Below are positions 26,885 to 36,397 of a stretch of DNA of 61,751 nucleotides, in pieces. The stretch covers positions 1 through 61,751 of the forward strand of contig CALEMW010000145.1 of the NCBI GenBank assembly GCA_937910695.1. Reading direction: 5' to 3'. Below the pieces are notes generated by a model. That model was not told the origin of the DNA and searched no databases. It saw only the letters and a list, made by a program, of their open reading frames with translations. Origin of the DNA: an uncultured bacterium. GTDB taxonomy: Bacteria > Krumholzibacteriota > Krumholzibacteriia > LZORAL124-64-63. Made by a program: the position numbers and the translations under genes. How positions within the stretch are numbered: the first letter of the stretch is position 1; every line of letters starts with the position of its first letter.

Positions 26885-27634
26885 GTGCTCTATCTCTCGT
26901 GGAACGTGAACGGCATCCGCTCCTGTCTGTCCAAGGGGTTCGAAGAATCCATGCTGGCCGTTGCTCCCGATGCCATCTGTCTCCAGGAAGTGCGGGCGCT
27001 GCCGGAGCAGGTAGAAATCGAGCTGCCGGGTTATCATCAGTTCTGGCATCCGGCCGACAAGAAGGGCTATTCGGGAGTAGCGATCTTCACGCGGCATGAG
27101 CCTCTCGATCAGACCGTAGGCATGGGCGTACCCGACCTGGAGGGGGAGGGCCGTGTGCTGACCCTCGAGTTCGACGATCATCATCTCATCACAGTCTACA
27201 CGCCCAACTCTCAACGCGAACTCGCACGCCTGCCTCATCGCCAGCGCTGGGACCGTGAGTTTCTGGACTATCTCCGGCGGCTCGAGCAGATTAAACCGGT
27301 GGTGGTCTGCGGCGACCTGAACGTCTCCCATAAGCCCATCGATCTGGCCAATCCCAAGAGCAACGAGAAGAACGCCGGTTACACGCCCGAGGAAAGAGCG
27401 GGATTTCAGGCGTTTCTGGACGTCGGCTTCCTCGACACGTTCCGGCTGTTCGAAGACGGTCCCGGTCACTACACCTGGTGGAGCTGGCGGGTCGACGCCA
27501 GGGCCAGGAACATAGGTTGGCGTCTGGACTATTTCCTCGCTTCCGCCTCTCTGAAACGACGCATCACGGGGGCGGGCATCCTCTCCGGAATCATCGGTTC
27601 TGACCATTGTCCCGTGACCCTCGAATTCGATTGA
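26885..27634 (+). CDS. xth: Exodeoxyribonuclease III (AP endonuclease, ExoA/XthA type)
   Basis: A 249-residue endonuclease/exonuclease/phosphatase family enzyme for base-excision repair. Visible active-site motifs: WNVNGIRS (Asn), LQEVRA (metal-binding Glu), YTPNSQ, GDLNVSH (Asp-Asn), and the C-terminal GSDHCPV (Asp-His). GTG start with AAGGA eight bases upstream. Length is typical of the Gram-positive-like ExoA subgroup. Cytoplasmic. Confidence 0.93.
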   Translation: MLYLSWNVNGIRSCLSKGFEESMLAVAPDAICLQEVRALPEQVEIELPGYHQFWHPADKKGYSGVAIFTRHEPLDQTVGMGVPDLEGEGRVLTLEFDDHHLITVYTPNSQRELARLPHRQRWDREFLDYLRRLEQIKPVVVCGDLNVSHKPIDLANPKSNEKNAGYTPEERAGFQAFLDVGFLDTFRLFEDGPGHYTWWSWRVDARARNIGWRLDYFLASASLKRRITGAGILSGIIGSDHCPVTLEFD

Positions 27635-27745
27635 CCGCGTGGTTGAGATTCAAGGTTCTCCCAGATCCGCCGATGACGTACCTCGAGCTTACGGTCCGAC
27701 TTTCCTCGGACCTCTGTCGCCCCGGTTCTACGCGGAGGATCTGCT

Positions 27746-28845
27746 TTGGGATTTCGCGCCCTGATGATCGAGGACAGCGAGGTATTTCAGCGTGTCATCG
27801 GTGATATCCTGAGCCAGACGCCCGGGATCGATTCGGTAACCTGTGCACCCACTGGCAAGGACGGACTCGTCCAGCTCTCGACCGGGCGCTTCGACGTACT
27901 GTTCTTGGACATGGTGCTGCCCGACATGGGGGGTCTGGATGTCCTGCGACGTCTGAGAATGCATCCCTCGCCGCCTCCTGTCGTCGTGGTGAGTGCGGCA
28001 GTAGGGGCGGGCTCGAATCTCGCAATCCGGGCGCTCCAGGCAGGCGCGTTCGAAGTCGTCTGCAAGCCCCAGCCGGGGCAGAGCATGGATCCCGTCGGCA
28101 CTTTGCGGGGAGAACTGCACCGCGTTGTCGAGGCCTTGTCGAGCAGGCGTCAAACACGCATCGCTCCATTGCCAGCCCCTGTTCCGGAGCGGAAACCACT
28201 CGAGCCGCGTCCTGCTCTGATCCAGAAACGCTCGTATCGGGCAACGTGGATCACCGCCATCGCCGTATCCACGGGCGGGCCCGAAGCCCTGTCCCGGGTG
28301 ATTCCCCTGCTGCCGGGTCACCTGCCGAACCCTGTGATCATCATTCAACACATGCCTGCGGGGTTTACGGCGTCATTGCCGCGAGTTTGAATGCCCGCTC
28401 CGCCCTCGAAGTCGTCGAAGCCGCCGAGGGCGACGTGCTGCAGGCGGGGTTTGTCTACATCGCACCAGGGGGCTGTCATACAATCGTTAGACGGGAGGGT
28501 GGTTCGTCGATCATCCGTCTCGTCGAGGCCGGGTCCGATGTCGGCATCAAGCCGTCGGCCGATATGCTGTTCCGTTCCCTCTCGGCGATTCCAGACCCTC
28601 GGGGAGTCTTGGCAGTCGTGATGACCGGTATGGGCTCCGACGGCACCGATGGTTGCCGGGAACTGCGCCGCACCGGCTCCATCTGCCTTGCTCAGAGCGA
28701 GGAAAGCTGTGTTGTGTACGGTATGCCGAGGTCCATCGTCGAGGAGGAACTCGCCGATGAATCGGTTTCATTAGAGCACTTGGCACGTCGGATCAGGGAT
28801 CTCCAGCCTGCTTCTTCTCGTATCGAGCTCCCCTTGCGGGTCTAA
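27746..28845 (+). pseudogene. cheB: Chemotaxis protein-glutamate methylesterase CheB, frameshifted
   Basis: TTG start with GGAGG seven bases upstream. The first frame encodes a receiver (phospho-acceptor in LFLDMVLPDMGG, Asp55) and the beginning of the methylesterase with nucleophile AVSTGGPEAL and IQHMPAGFTASL. It then stops at a TGA (28388-28390). The rest of the enzyme, AASLNARSALEVVEAA through the catalytic Asp in MTGMGSDGTDGC to TAA 28845, is in the next frame. One missing base near 28370-28380 explains the break (GFTASLAA... expected). Without it the gene would be full length and catalytically complete. It is an orphan: no other che gene is nearby. A sequencing indel is as likely as a real mutation. 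Confidence 0.82.
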
Positions 28846-28884
28846 ATCCCGTCAGCCCCTTGCCTCCGTCACATATCCTATGTA

Positions 28885-28913
28885 ATTAATGGGGTACTTA
28901 ATGCTCTTATATT
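28885..28913 (+). promoter_or_regulatory. Possible promoter/operator of the Cys-rich protein gene
   Basis: An AT-rich island in GC-rich surroundings contains the inverted repeat ATTAA-N8-TTAAT (28885-28902) and a -10-like TATATT (28908-28913). No good -35 is present, which suggests activator or repressor control. It lies about 70 bases before the Cys-rich gene. Confidence 0.35.
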
Positions 28914-28979
28914 GGCGTGTTGGTTACACAGCACGCCGCTGAGCTCCGAATTTGATGTCACTCCGAAGGGAACTTGATC

Positions 28980-29486
28980 ATGAAGAAGTCGACCGGAATC
29001 CTGCTGTTGGTCCTGGCGCTCTCTGCCGCCGTCGCCGTGAGCGCTCAGGCCGACTGTGGCAAGAAGGGCTGCGGGACCCACGCCGAGGCCGCTCATGCCA
29101 CCGCTGGTGCAGACATGCACAAGTGTTGTGTCGCCGCGGCTCAAGAGGGCAAGGGCTGCTGTGGCAACACTGCAGAAGTCACCAAAGCCGCCTACACCAG
29201 CCACATGGCCGTCGCCGCCGCCAAAGCAGACATGCACGAGTGCTGTGCTGCCGCTCTCGAGGCGGGCAAGGGCTGCTGCGGCAAGGATGCCGAGGGCCTG
29301 AAGGCAGCCTACAATCAGAAGGTCTGCGACGCGCATGCAGCAATCGCCGTCAAGGGCGAGATGCACGAATGCTGCGCTGCGGCACTCGAAGCGGGCAAGG
29401 GTTGCTGCGGCAAGGATGCCGAGGGCCTGAAGGCAGCCTATGAGCAGAAGGTCGTCGAGGCCAAGAAGGCTTCCGAGAAGAGCTGA
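28980..29486 (+). CDS. Exported Cys-rich triple-repeat protein
   Basis: ATG 28980 has GAAGGG eight bases upstream. The 168-residue product has a signal peptide (MKKSTGILLLVLALSAAVAVS then AQA) and three copies of a unit of about 50 residues, each with a DMHxCC or EMHECC motif, then GKGCCG and a KAAY ending (Cys pairs near residues 47, 59, 87, 99, 129 and 141). The last two copies are almost identical, indicating recent duplication. Paired vicinal cysteines next to Met-His suggest periplasmic binding of a soft metal such as copper, or redox activity. No family recognised. Confidence 0.72.
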   Translation: MKKSTGILLLVLALSAAVAVSAQADCGKKGCGTHAEAAHATAGADMHKCCVAAAQEGKGCCGNTAEVTKAAYTSHMAVAAAKADMHECCAAALEAGKGCCGKDAEGLKAAYNQKVCDAHAAIAVKGEMHECCAAALEAGKGCCGKDAEGLKAAYEQKVVEAKKASEKS

Positions 29487-29511
29487 GCCTCGGTTATTGT
29501 CTAGCCGGAAC

Positions 29512-29544
29512 AAGCGCCACAAACAGTACCTGTTTGTGGCGCTT
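29512..29544. terminator. Perfect 15-bp hairpin between Cys-rich and MarR-GNAT genes
   Basis: AAGCGCCACAAACAG (29512-29526), a 3-base loop TAC, and its exact complement (29530-29544). It follows the stop of the Cys-rich gene by 25 bases and so probably terminates it, though the trailing T run is poor. Its position 77 bases before a MarR-type gene means an operator role is also possible. Confidence 0.55.
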
Positions 29545-29620
29545 CATGTTAGGATGTCGGTCCCGTCGTCGAGTATTTCATTGTTGTGGATTGAAGCCCT
29601 CAGCCGACCAGGAGGCGAGA

Positions 29621-30580
29621 GTGGATCTGTTCGACGAACTCGGGGAACTCGCTCTCGCCAGCCGCCTGCGAAGGCTCAGCGACAGGCTGATGCGGGACAT
29701 CGCTCCCATCTATGATCATCTCGACGTGGATTTCAAGCCACGATGGTTTCCGGTCTTCCAGGTATTGGGCCGACGGCCGGCCCTCGGCGTCACCGAAACC
29801 GCTCAGATTCTGGGTCTGACCCACCCCGCCGTGAATCAGATCATCACCTCCATGCAGCGGTTCGCTCTGGTCGAGCGGCGCCGCGATCCCGACGACGACC
29901 GACGGATCCTGTTGTCCCTGACTCCCAAGGGGCGAGAGACCTACGACACGTTGCAGCCCGTTTGGGAAGAGATCCGCTGCAGTTCAGCCGAAATGCTCGC
30001 TGAGGCAGGATGCGATCTGCTGGGTGATCTCGACAAAATCGAACGCACGCTCGATCTGCGCACCACCGGCGACCGTGTTCGAAACCGACTCGGGCTACCG
30101 GCCGACGACGCTCTGGAAATCGTGGATTATCGTCCCGCCTACAAGAAACACTTCGCGTCTCTTAACAGGGAGTGGCTGGAGGAGTGGTTCCGGGTCGAGG
30201 ATCACGACCGTAGGATTCTCGACGACCCCAACCAAGTCGTGATGCACAAGGGCGGCACCATTCTGTTCGCCTTGCACCGCGGCGAAGTGGTAGGTACCTG
30301 TGCTCTGTTGAAGAGGGAGTCGGGCACTTTCGAACTGTCGAAAATGGCCGTCACCAAGAGCCATCGCGGCTTGGGCATCGGCCGCCGCCTCGGTACGGCA
30401 GTCCTCGAGCGGGCCAGGACCATGGGCGCCGAAAGAGTGGTGCTGGCCACCAGCCCTGTCCTGGAACGGGCCTGCCGACTTTATGAATCCCTCGGTTTCG
30501 TGAAGGTACCCGAAGGCCCCGCCGAACAGGACGGCTACGAACGCTGCTCCATCTCGATGCAACTTGAATTGAACGGATGA
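29621..30580 (+). CDS. MarR-type regulator fused to GNAT acetyltransferase
   Basis: GTG 29621 is preceded by GGAGG. Residues 1-150 are a MarR winged helix (LGVTETAQILGLTHPAVNQ recognition region and the RRDPDDDRR wing). Residues 160-319 are a GNAT domain with KMAVTKSHRGLGIGRRLG as the acetyl-CoA-binding motif and CRLYESLGFVKV at the end. Such fusions are known in many bacteria; substrates are largely unknown. Next downstream is a peroxiredoxin gene, so a link to oxidative stress is possible but unproven. Confidence 0.85.
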   Translation: MDLFDELGELALASRLRRLSDRLMRDIAPIYDHLDVDFKPRWFPVFQVLGRRPALGVTETAQILGLTHPAVNQIITSMQRFALVERRRDPDDDRRILLSLTPKGRETYDTLQPVWEEIRCSSAEMLAEAGCDLLGDLDKIERTLDLRTTGDRVRNRLGLPADDALEIVDYRPAYKKHFASLNREWLEEWFRVEDHDRRILDDPNQVVMHKGGTILFALHRGEVVGTCALLKRESGTFELSKMAVTKSHRGLGIGRRLGTAVLERARTMGAERVVLATSPVLERACRLYESLGFVKVPEGPAEQDGYERCSISMQLELNG

Positions 30581-30650
30581 GTCTGCGGCGGAATCGATTG
30601 CCAGGAGATCGGCTCGATCGCCCCGGTTCCACTTTCCCGGAGGATGTTCC

Positions 30651-31124
30651 ATGCCGGATGTCGGTAAGAAAGCACCCGCATTCACTCTCGAAAATCAGCG
30701 CGGTGAAAAGGTCAAGCTGAGCAGCTTCAAGGGTCGCAAAGTGGTTCTCTTCGCCTTCCCCAAGGCCAACACCGGCGGCTGCAACACCCAGGCCTGCGGG
30801 TTCTCCGAAGTTCTGCCCGACATCGACGCCCGTGGCGCCGTTGTGCTGGGCATCAGTCCCGACAGCCCGGCCAAGTTGGCGTCGTGGAAGGAATCGAAGG
30901 GCTTGGGCTTCGATCTGCTCTCGGATCCCGACCATGCGGTTCTCGAAGCCTGGGGCGCCTGGGGCGAAAAGAAGCTCTACGGCAAAACGTATATGGGTGT
31001 GATCCGCAGCCACTGGATCATCGATGAGGCCGGTAGGCTCGTGGACCAGAAAATCAAGATCAGTCCGACCAAGAGCGTGGCGGAGGCCCAGGGGTTTCTG
31101 GACAGAATGGACACTTCCTCGTAG
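30651..31124 (+). CDS. bcp: Thioredoxin-dependent peroxiredoxin (BCP/PrxQ type)
   Basis: A 157-residue peroxiredoxin that reduces H2O2 and alkyl hydroperoxides. The peroxidatic Cys lies in NTGGCNTQACGFSEV; the second Cys five residues later is the usual resolving Cys of PrxQ. The standard TPGC is altered to TGGC. Further family features: PDVGKKAPAF, GISPDSPAKLASW and LLSDPDH. ATG has GGAGG upstream. Ends in TAG. Cytoplasmic. Confidence 0.9.
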   Translation: MPDVGKKAPAFTLENQRGEKVKLSSFKGRKVVLFAFPKANTGGCNTQACGFSEVLPDIDARGAVVLGISPDSPAKLASWKESKGLGFDLLSDPDHAVLEAWGAWGEKKLYGKTYMGVIRSHWIIDEAGRLVDQKIKISPTKSVAEAQGFLDRMDTSS

Positions 31125-31192
31125 TTTGAGGCCGTCCGCCGCCGCAGCAGGTGGAGACGGCTTCCGCCCCGATACGAACCGAGCGAGGAACC

Positions 31193-32893
31193 ATGTCCGA
31201 CACGATCCCCAACGACGCCCCTCTTCAGAGTGTCGAGTCGAACAACTTCATCGAGACGATCATCGAAGCCGACAACAAGTCGGGTCGTTGGGACAGCCGT
31301 GTCCACACGCGCTTTCCGCCGGAACCGAACGGTTATCTCCACATCGGCCACGCCAAGAGCATCTGCTTGAACATGGGCCTGGCCCGCAAGTACGGCGGCA
31401 AGTTCAACCTGCGTTTCGACGACACGAATCCCACCACGGAAGATACCGAATACGTGGATTCGATCCAGGCCGACGCCCGCTGGCTGGGTGCCGACTGGGA
31501 GGACCGCCTGTTTTTCGCCTCGGACTACTTCGAGCAGATGTACGTCTACGCCGAAGACCTCGTGAACAAGGGCTTGGCCTACGTCGATGATCAGAACGGC
31601 GAGGAGATCCGCGAGAATCGCGGCACCGTCAAGACGCCCGGTGTGAACAGCCCGTTCCGGGATCGCTCCGTCGAGGAGAACCTCGATCTGCTTCGCCGCA
31701 TGCGGGCCGGCGAATTCCCCGATGGCGCCAAGGTGTTGCGCGCCAAGATCGACATGGCCGCGCCCAACATGCTGCTGCGCGACCCGCTGATCTATCGCAT
31801 CCGTCATGCGCACCACCACCGCACGGGCGACCAATGGTGCATCTACCCCATGTACGATTGGGCCCACGGCACGGAAGACTCTCTCGAAGGCATCACCCAT
31901 TCGGTATGCACTCTGGAATTCGAAGTCCATCGCCCGTTGTACGACTGGTTCCTCGACAAGCTCGAGGTCTATCACCCCCAGCAGATCGAATTCGCCCGCC
32001 TCAACCTGACCTACACCCTGATGAGCAAGCGCAAGCTGCTCAAGCTGGTGCAGGACGGCCACGTGTCGGGCTGGGACGACCCTCGCATGCCGACGCTCAG
32101 CGGCTTGCGCCGCCGCGGGTACACAGCGTCGGCGATCCGCGGGTTCTGCGACCGCATCGGCGTGGCCCGCCGCGACAGCGTGGTGGACGTGCAGCTGCTC
32201 GAACACTGCCTGCGCGAGGAGATGAACCTAACGGCTCGCCGCGTCATGGCCGTGCTCGATCCTCTGAAGGTTGTCATCACGAACTATCCCGAAGGCCAGG
32301 TCGAAAACATCGAATGCCAGAACAATCCAGAGAACGAGGCCGACGGCACCCGCATGGTTCCGTTCTCCCGCGAACTCTGGATCGAACGCGACGACTTTCT
32401 CGAAGATCCCCCGCGCAAGTTCTTCCGTCTCGGACCCGGCCGCGAAGTGCGCTTGAAGCACGCCTACTACGTGACCTGCGACGAAGCGGTGAAGGACGAC
32501 GACGGCAACATCGTCGAACTGCGTTGCACCTACGACCCGGATTCCCGTGGCGGCTCGACCCCAGACGGACGGCGGGTCAAGGGCACTCTGCAGTGGGTGT
32601 CGGTGACCCACGGCGTCGATGCCGAGGTGCGCCTGTACGACCACCTGTTCTCCGACCCGAACCCCGGCGACGCCGAGGACGTGACCACGGTCCTCAACCC
32701 CGACTCGCTGGTAGTGAAGACCGGCTGCAAGCTGGAGCCAGAGCTGGGTGCGGCGAAACCGGGCGACAGCTTCCAGTTCATGCGCCACGGTTACTTCAGC
32801 GCCGACTCCGAGGACTCGACTCCCGAACGGCCGGTGTTCAACCGTACGGTATCGCTGAAGGACAGCTGGGCGAAGATCCAGCAGAAGGATTGA
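31193..32893 (+). CDS. glnS: Glutaminyl-tRNA synthetase
   Basis: A 566-residue class I synthetase. It has the HIGH motif in [14 protein letters not shown], the KMSKS-equivalent LMSKRKL, the DDTNPTTED substrate region, and a two-barrel anticodon-binding C-terminal half (from about 345). The [13 protein letters not shown] signature distinguishes GlnRS from GluRS. ATG 31193 has GAGGA upstream; the longer frame has no ribosome site. A direct GlnRS implies that Gln-tRNA is not made only by the amidotransferase route. Confidence 0.95.
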   Translation: MSDTIPNDAPLQSVESNNFIETIIEADNKSGRWDSRVHTRFPPEPNGYLHIGHAKSICLNMGLARKYGGKFNLRFDDTNPTTEDTEYVDSIQADARWLGADWEDRLFFASDYFEQMYVYAEDLVNKGLAYVDDQNGEEIRENRGTVKTPGVNSPFRDRSVEENLDLLRRMRAGEFPDGAKVLRAKIDMAAPNMLLRDPLIYRIRHAHHHRTGDQWCIYPMYDWAHGTEDSLEGITHSVCTLEFEVHRPLYDWFLDKLEVYHPQQIEFARLNLTYTLMSKRKLLKLVQDGHVSGWDDPRMPTLSGLRRRGYTASAIRGFCDRIGVARRDSVVDVQLLEHCLREEMNLTARRVMAVLDPLKVVITNYPEGQVENIECQNNPENEADGTRMVPFSRELWIERDDFLEDPPRKFFRLGPGREVRLKHAYYVTCDEAVKDDDGNIVELRCTYDPDSRGGSTPDGRRVKGTLQWVSVTHGVDAEVRLYDHLFSDPNPGDAEDVTTVLNPDSLVVKTGCKLEPELGAAKPGDSFQFMRHGYFSADSEDSTPERPVFNRTVSLKDSWAKIQQKD

Positions 32894-32909
32894 CCGTCGC
32901 CTTCGCAGT

Positions 32910-32943
32910 CAAGAGCCCGACCGGATCGCTGGTCGGGCTCTTG
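32910..32943. terminator. Hairpin terminator after glnS
   Basis: CAAGAGCCCGACC and its complement (32910-32922 and 32931-32943), loop of eight bases, followed by GTCATTTC. It lies between convergent glnS and the cytochrome gene and may serve both. Confidence 0.7.
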
Positions 32944-32965
32944 GTCATTTCGGGGTCAGGCGATT

Positions 32966-34075
32966 TTAGTTGTGCCGCTGATGACAGGTAAAGCAGCTCT
33001 GGCTGGACTGGGTGCCGTGATGCTCATCGTGGCACTTCAGGCAGAGCTGGCGCTGGCTGGGGTTGGCGTAGGGGTTGGGCAAGGGCCACGACCTCGATTT
33101 GACGCCGTCGGTGCCGAGGGCCGGAATGCGCATGTCCCACCGTGTGGAACTCGGAGCGGACGTGGCGTGGGCGCGATGGCAGGTCAGGCACATGACCCTG
33201 GCCCCGGAACCAGGTCCGGACATCTTGTCGATCGTGCCGGCAGGATCCTCGAAGGGCACTTGGACCAAGTACGAGGTGAGAGAGCTGCCCCCGTTCGGAT
33301 CAGCGTCACCGTTGTAGCTGTTGTAGCGTCCCGCTTCCTCTCCGGAAAGGCCCTCGTTGAATTCATGCTCGAAGTTGGCACGGCCGACCTGGTCGTGGTA
33401 CTGACCGTGGCAGTTGGCGCACCACCACGACATGCCGCTGCGGTAGGCCGTGTGACTCGTTGTCGTTTCTCCCCCGCCGGACAATCCCACCGGCAACCCC
33501 TCCGCTTCGGGAGCCGCATAGAGGAACGCGAACAGTCCGTCCTGGACGGGTCCGGCTCCGTTGAGCATGCGGAAGTTTGAGTTGCCGTGGGGGTCGTGGC
33601 AGCTCGTGCAGCCCAGTTCGTTGGCGGGGAACGTGCCGCCGGGCGAGAGGGTGTGGTCGGGGTCGGCCGTCAGGCCGTAGCCGGGAGCCACTATGGAGTG
33701 CCCTGCGTGGTTTCCGGAGATGCTGGGGGCATTGTTTTGGGGATCATCGTTGATCTGATCTTCGCGCAGGAAGGCGAAGTTCCCGCCGCCCATTTCGGTG
33801 GGGGGATTCATGGGGTCGTAGCCGAAGACGGCCTGGTCGCCGGAACCGTGGCAGGCGAGGCAGGCGTCGCTGGGAGAGAGGCCGCGCAGCAGTGAGCCCG
33901 ACACGTCGACGACGGGCATGCCGTCTTCCATCTCGTGCATGACATGACACCCCGCGCAGCTGGCGACGCCGTTTTCGTGGAAGGCGTTCGCATGAGGTGC
34001 GCAGAACACGAGGGTCATGAGCAAGCCTGCAAGGCGTTCCCGCCCATAAGACCGGGCCATTGGTCGCATTTTCAA
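32966..34075 (-). CDS. Exported heptaheme cytochrome c
   Basis: Seven CxxCH haem-binding motifs are visible: CAGCH, CLACH, CTSCH, CANCH, CLTCH, CLKCH and CFTCH, in a protein of about 370 residues with a signal peptide ending HANA. Distal His ligands are plentiful. The layout resembles NapC/doubled-CXXCH multihaem cytochromes that carry electrons across the periplasm. The TTG at 34075 is chosen because AGGAG is six bases upstream; ATG 34081 touches the AGGAG and ATG 34069 is the next alternative. Divergent from the S9 peptidase gene. No partner reductase is nearby. Confidence 0.85.
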   Translation of the reverse strand: MKMRPMARSYGRERLAGLLMTLVFCAPHANAFHENGVASCAGCHVMHEMEDGMPVVDVSGSLLRGLSPSDACLACHGSGDQAVFGYDPMNPPTEMGGGNFAFLREDQINDDPQNNAPSISGNHAGHSIVAPGYGLTADPDHTLSPGGTFPANELGCTSCHDPHGNSNFRMLNGAGPVQDGLFAFLYAAPEAEGLPVGLSGGGETTTSHTAYRSGMSWWCANCHGQYHDQVGRANFEHEFNEGLSGEEAGRYNSYNGDADPNGGSSLTSYLVQVPFEDPAGTIDKMSGPGSGARVMCLTCHRAHATSAPSSTRWDMRIPALGTDGVKSRSWPLPNPYANPSQRQLCLKCHDEHHGTQSSQSCFTCHQRHN

Positions 34076-34225
34076 TTCCATCTCCTAGAATGTCGGTACA
34101 TCAACAATGATAACACATGGTCACGGGCTGAGATAGGGCGAACGAGGCCTCGACCTTGCAGTCGCTGCGATGATGATGCAATCTGAACGAATCTGTTTCC
34201 CTCGGATTATTCAGCGGAGGCCGTC

Positions 34226-36274
34226 ATGATTCTGCGCTTGCTCGCCCTGTTGGTTCTGGTGGTTGTTGCCTCTAGCGCGGCGGCCGATGGTGTCGATACG
34301 TTCGACATCGAGGCCTTCCTGGCCGTCCCGGTCCTTGATACTCCCATCGTTTCGCCCGACGGCTCCCAGGTGGCGTACCTCGAGCGCTGGCGTGATCTGG
34401 AGCAAGACGTCTACGTGCGTCGTCTCTGGACCGTCGACTGTGAGAACGGCGACCCCCGCCGCATCACATACGATGACGGCTTCCGCGGCGGTATCTCCTG
34501 GCGCCCCGATGGCGCCCTTTGCTATCTGGCCCAGCGTGACGGCGACGCCCAGGTTTGGGTCAACCCCTTGGACGGCGCGGAACCTCGAGCCGTGACGGCG
34601 GTCGAGGGTGGTGTTCAGGACTACTGGTGGGCGCCCGACGGTGAGCGCATGATCGTGCTGGCCGCTCCTCCCGAGGTCGAAGCAGAAGTTGAGGAAGAAG
34701 ACGACCGCGCCGACTGGATCGTCCATGACCGTCTCGAACATCCCGAACAGTACGCCCAGCTCTGGCTCGTGGACGCTGGACGGGACGGCCCGGGCGACGC
34801 CGAGCCGCGGCAGCTTACCAAGGCGCCGCTGCACCCCTACCATGTCGCCTGGTCCCCCGACGGCAAGACTCTGGCAATCACCTACAACGAGCGTTTTTCG
34901 AGCCTGGTGGACGAGGAGCAGCGCGTGGGCCTGCTCGATCTCGAGAGCGGCGATCTGACGATGATCAGCGACCCCGACCGCCATGCATCCCTGTCCGCTT
35001 TCAGCCCCGACGGCCGCCGTCTCGCCTGGTTCCAGGACCGCGGCGACGACCTGCGGGCCTATCTCAATCTCAAGGATCTCGTGATCCGCGACCTGGTCCG
35101 CGGTGAGACCCGGGCCCTGACGACAGACGTCCAGGCCTGCCTGTCTGGATACGGGTCCACACCGGCCGACGCACCGCTGTGGTCCGACGACGGAAAGTGG
35201 ATCTACCTGCGTGTCTCCGAAGGCCGCGATATGGACGTGCGCCGCATCGACACCACCCAGGGCAGGCTCGAGATGGTCGTCAAAGCCGACGGCAACGTGG
35301 GTTCCCTGGACCTGGCCGGCGGTGTCCTCGCCTGGGCGGAGAGCGAGTTCCACCGTCCGGGTTCAATCTGGACGGCACCGGTGAGCAAACCTCGGAACGC
35401 TCGCAGGCTGGCCAGCACCGACGACGCCGTCGCCGCCTTCAATCTCGTCGCGCCGACCCGCCTCGAACTGCCAGGCCACGAAGGCGTCACCGTCGAAGGG
35501 TTCCTCTTCCTGCCCCCCGGTCAATCAACAGACGACGGCCCGTTCCCCTTCATCATGGAGATGCACGGCGGTCCCTTCTCGCGCTACGGCAACGCCTGGA
35601 CCACGCGTTATCCCTGGCAGGTGCTCAGCCGTCGCGGCTACGCCGTATTCATCGCCAACCCGCGGGGTGGCACGGCCTATGGCGAAGAGTTTCTGCGCGG
35701 TGTGTACCGCAACTTCGGTACCGACGACTATCTCGACCTCATGGCCGCCTGCGACGCCCTGGTCGAACTGGGCATCGCCGACCCCGACCGCATGGGCTTC
35801 ACGGGCTACAGCTACGGCGGCTTGTCCACCGACAACGTGATCACACGCACCGACCGCTTCCAAGCGGCTGTCTCGATCGCAGGCATCTTCAACTACGTGT
35901 CGGCCATGGGTCAGAACAATCCCCAGCTGTTCATCGACGGTTACGACCAGCCCTGGGCCGGCGATCTGCAGCGCCTGTGGGAGCACAGCCCCGCCTCGCG
36001 CATCGCCGATGCGGTCACGCCCACGCTGATCATGCACGGCACCGAAGACGAACCCGTAGATCCGCGTCAGTCCATCGAACTTTTCAGCTACCTGCAACTC
36101 AACGGCGTGCCCAGTCGACTGGTGCTCTATCCGGGCGAAGGCCACGGCATCAACCGCCCGAGCCACATGGTCGATTACGAGACCCGGGAACTGGAATGGT
36201 TCGATCACTACCTGCTCGGAGATGAGGAAGCGGCGGGGGCAATGGAGCCCGTTCCGGTGGATACGACCCGTTGA
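34226..36274 (+). CDS. Exported S9 family peptidase (acylaminoacyl/dipeptidyl peptidase type)
   Basis: The 682 residues comprise a signal peptide (about 1-20), a WD/PD40-type beta-propeller (about 35-390) and a prolyl-oligopeptidase alpha/beta-hydrolase domain (about 410-670). Catalytic triad: Ser in GYSYGGLST, Asp in HGTEDEPVDP, His in GEGHGINRP. The oxyanion region is MEMHGGPFSRYG. Expected to cleave short peptides in the periplasm. Followed by a hairpin terminator at 36300-36329. Confidence 0.92.
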   Translation: MILRLLALLVLVVVASSAAADGVDTFDIEAFLAVPVLDTPIVSPDGSQVAYLERWRDLEQDVYVRRLWTVDCENGDPRRITYDDGFRGGISWRPDGALCYLAQRDGDAQVWVNPLDGAEPRAVTAVEGGVQDYWWAPDGERMIVLAAPPEVEAEVEEEDDRADWIVHDRLEHPEQYAQLWLVDAGRDGPGDAEPRQLTKAPLHPYHVAWSPDGKTLAITYNERFSSLVDEEQRVGLLDLESGDLTMISDPDRHASLSAFSPDGRRLAWFQDRGDDLRAYLNLKDLVIRDLVRGETRALTTDVQACLSGYGSTPADAPLWSDDGKWIYLRVSEGRDMDVRRIDTTQGRLEMVVKADGNVGSLDLAGGVLAWAESEFHRPGSIWTAPVSKPRNARRLASTDDAVAAFNLVAPTRLELPGHEGVTVEGFLFLPPGQSTDDGPFPFIMEMHGGPFSRYGNAWTTRYPWQVLSRRGYAVFIANPRGGTAYGEEFLRGVYRNFGTDDYLDLMAACDALVELGIADPDRMGFTGYSYGGLSTDNVITRTDRFQAAVSIAGIFNYVSAMGQNNPQLFIDGYDQPWAGDLQRLWEHSPASRIADAVTPTLIMHGTEDEPVDPRQSIELFSYLQLNGVPSRLVLYPGEGHGINRPSHMVDYETRELEWFDHYLLGDEEAAGAMEPVPVDTTR

Positions 36275-36299
36275 TTTATTCTATGAGTAATTCGACGTA

Positions 36300-36329
36300 G
36301 ATGATCCGCCCCAAAACGGGCGGATCATC
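36300..36329. terminator. Hairpin terminator after S9 peptidase gene
   Basis: GATGATCCGCCC and its complement GGGCGGATCATC enclose the 6-base loop CAAAAC, 26 bases after the peptidase stop. Confidence 0.65.
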
Positions 36330-36397
36330 TCGTCAAAAGCCCGGTTCAGAGCGATCATGTCGAAACCTGATCCGAACTCAACCCATGGGGGAAAACG

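Noticed and set aside
28370..28390. Programmed frameshift in cheB
   Set aside because: No slippery heptamer or stimulatory stem-loop was seen, and cheB is not known to be regulated this way.
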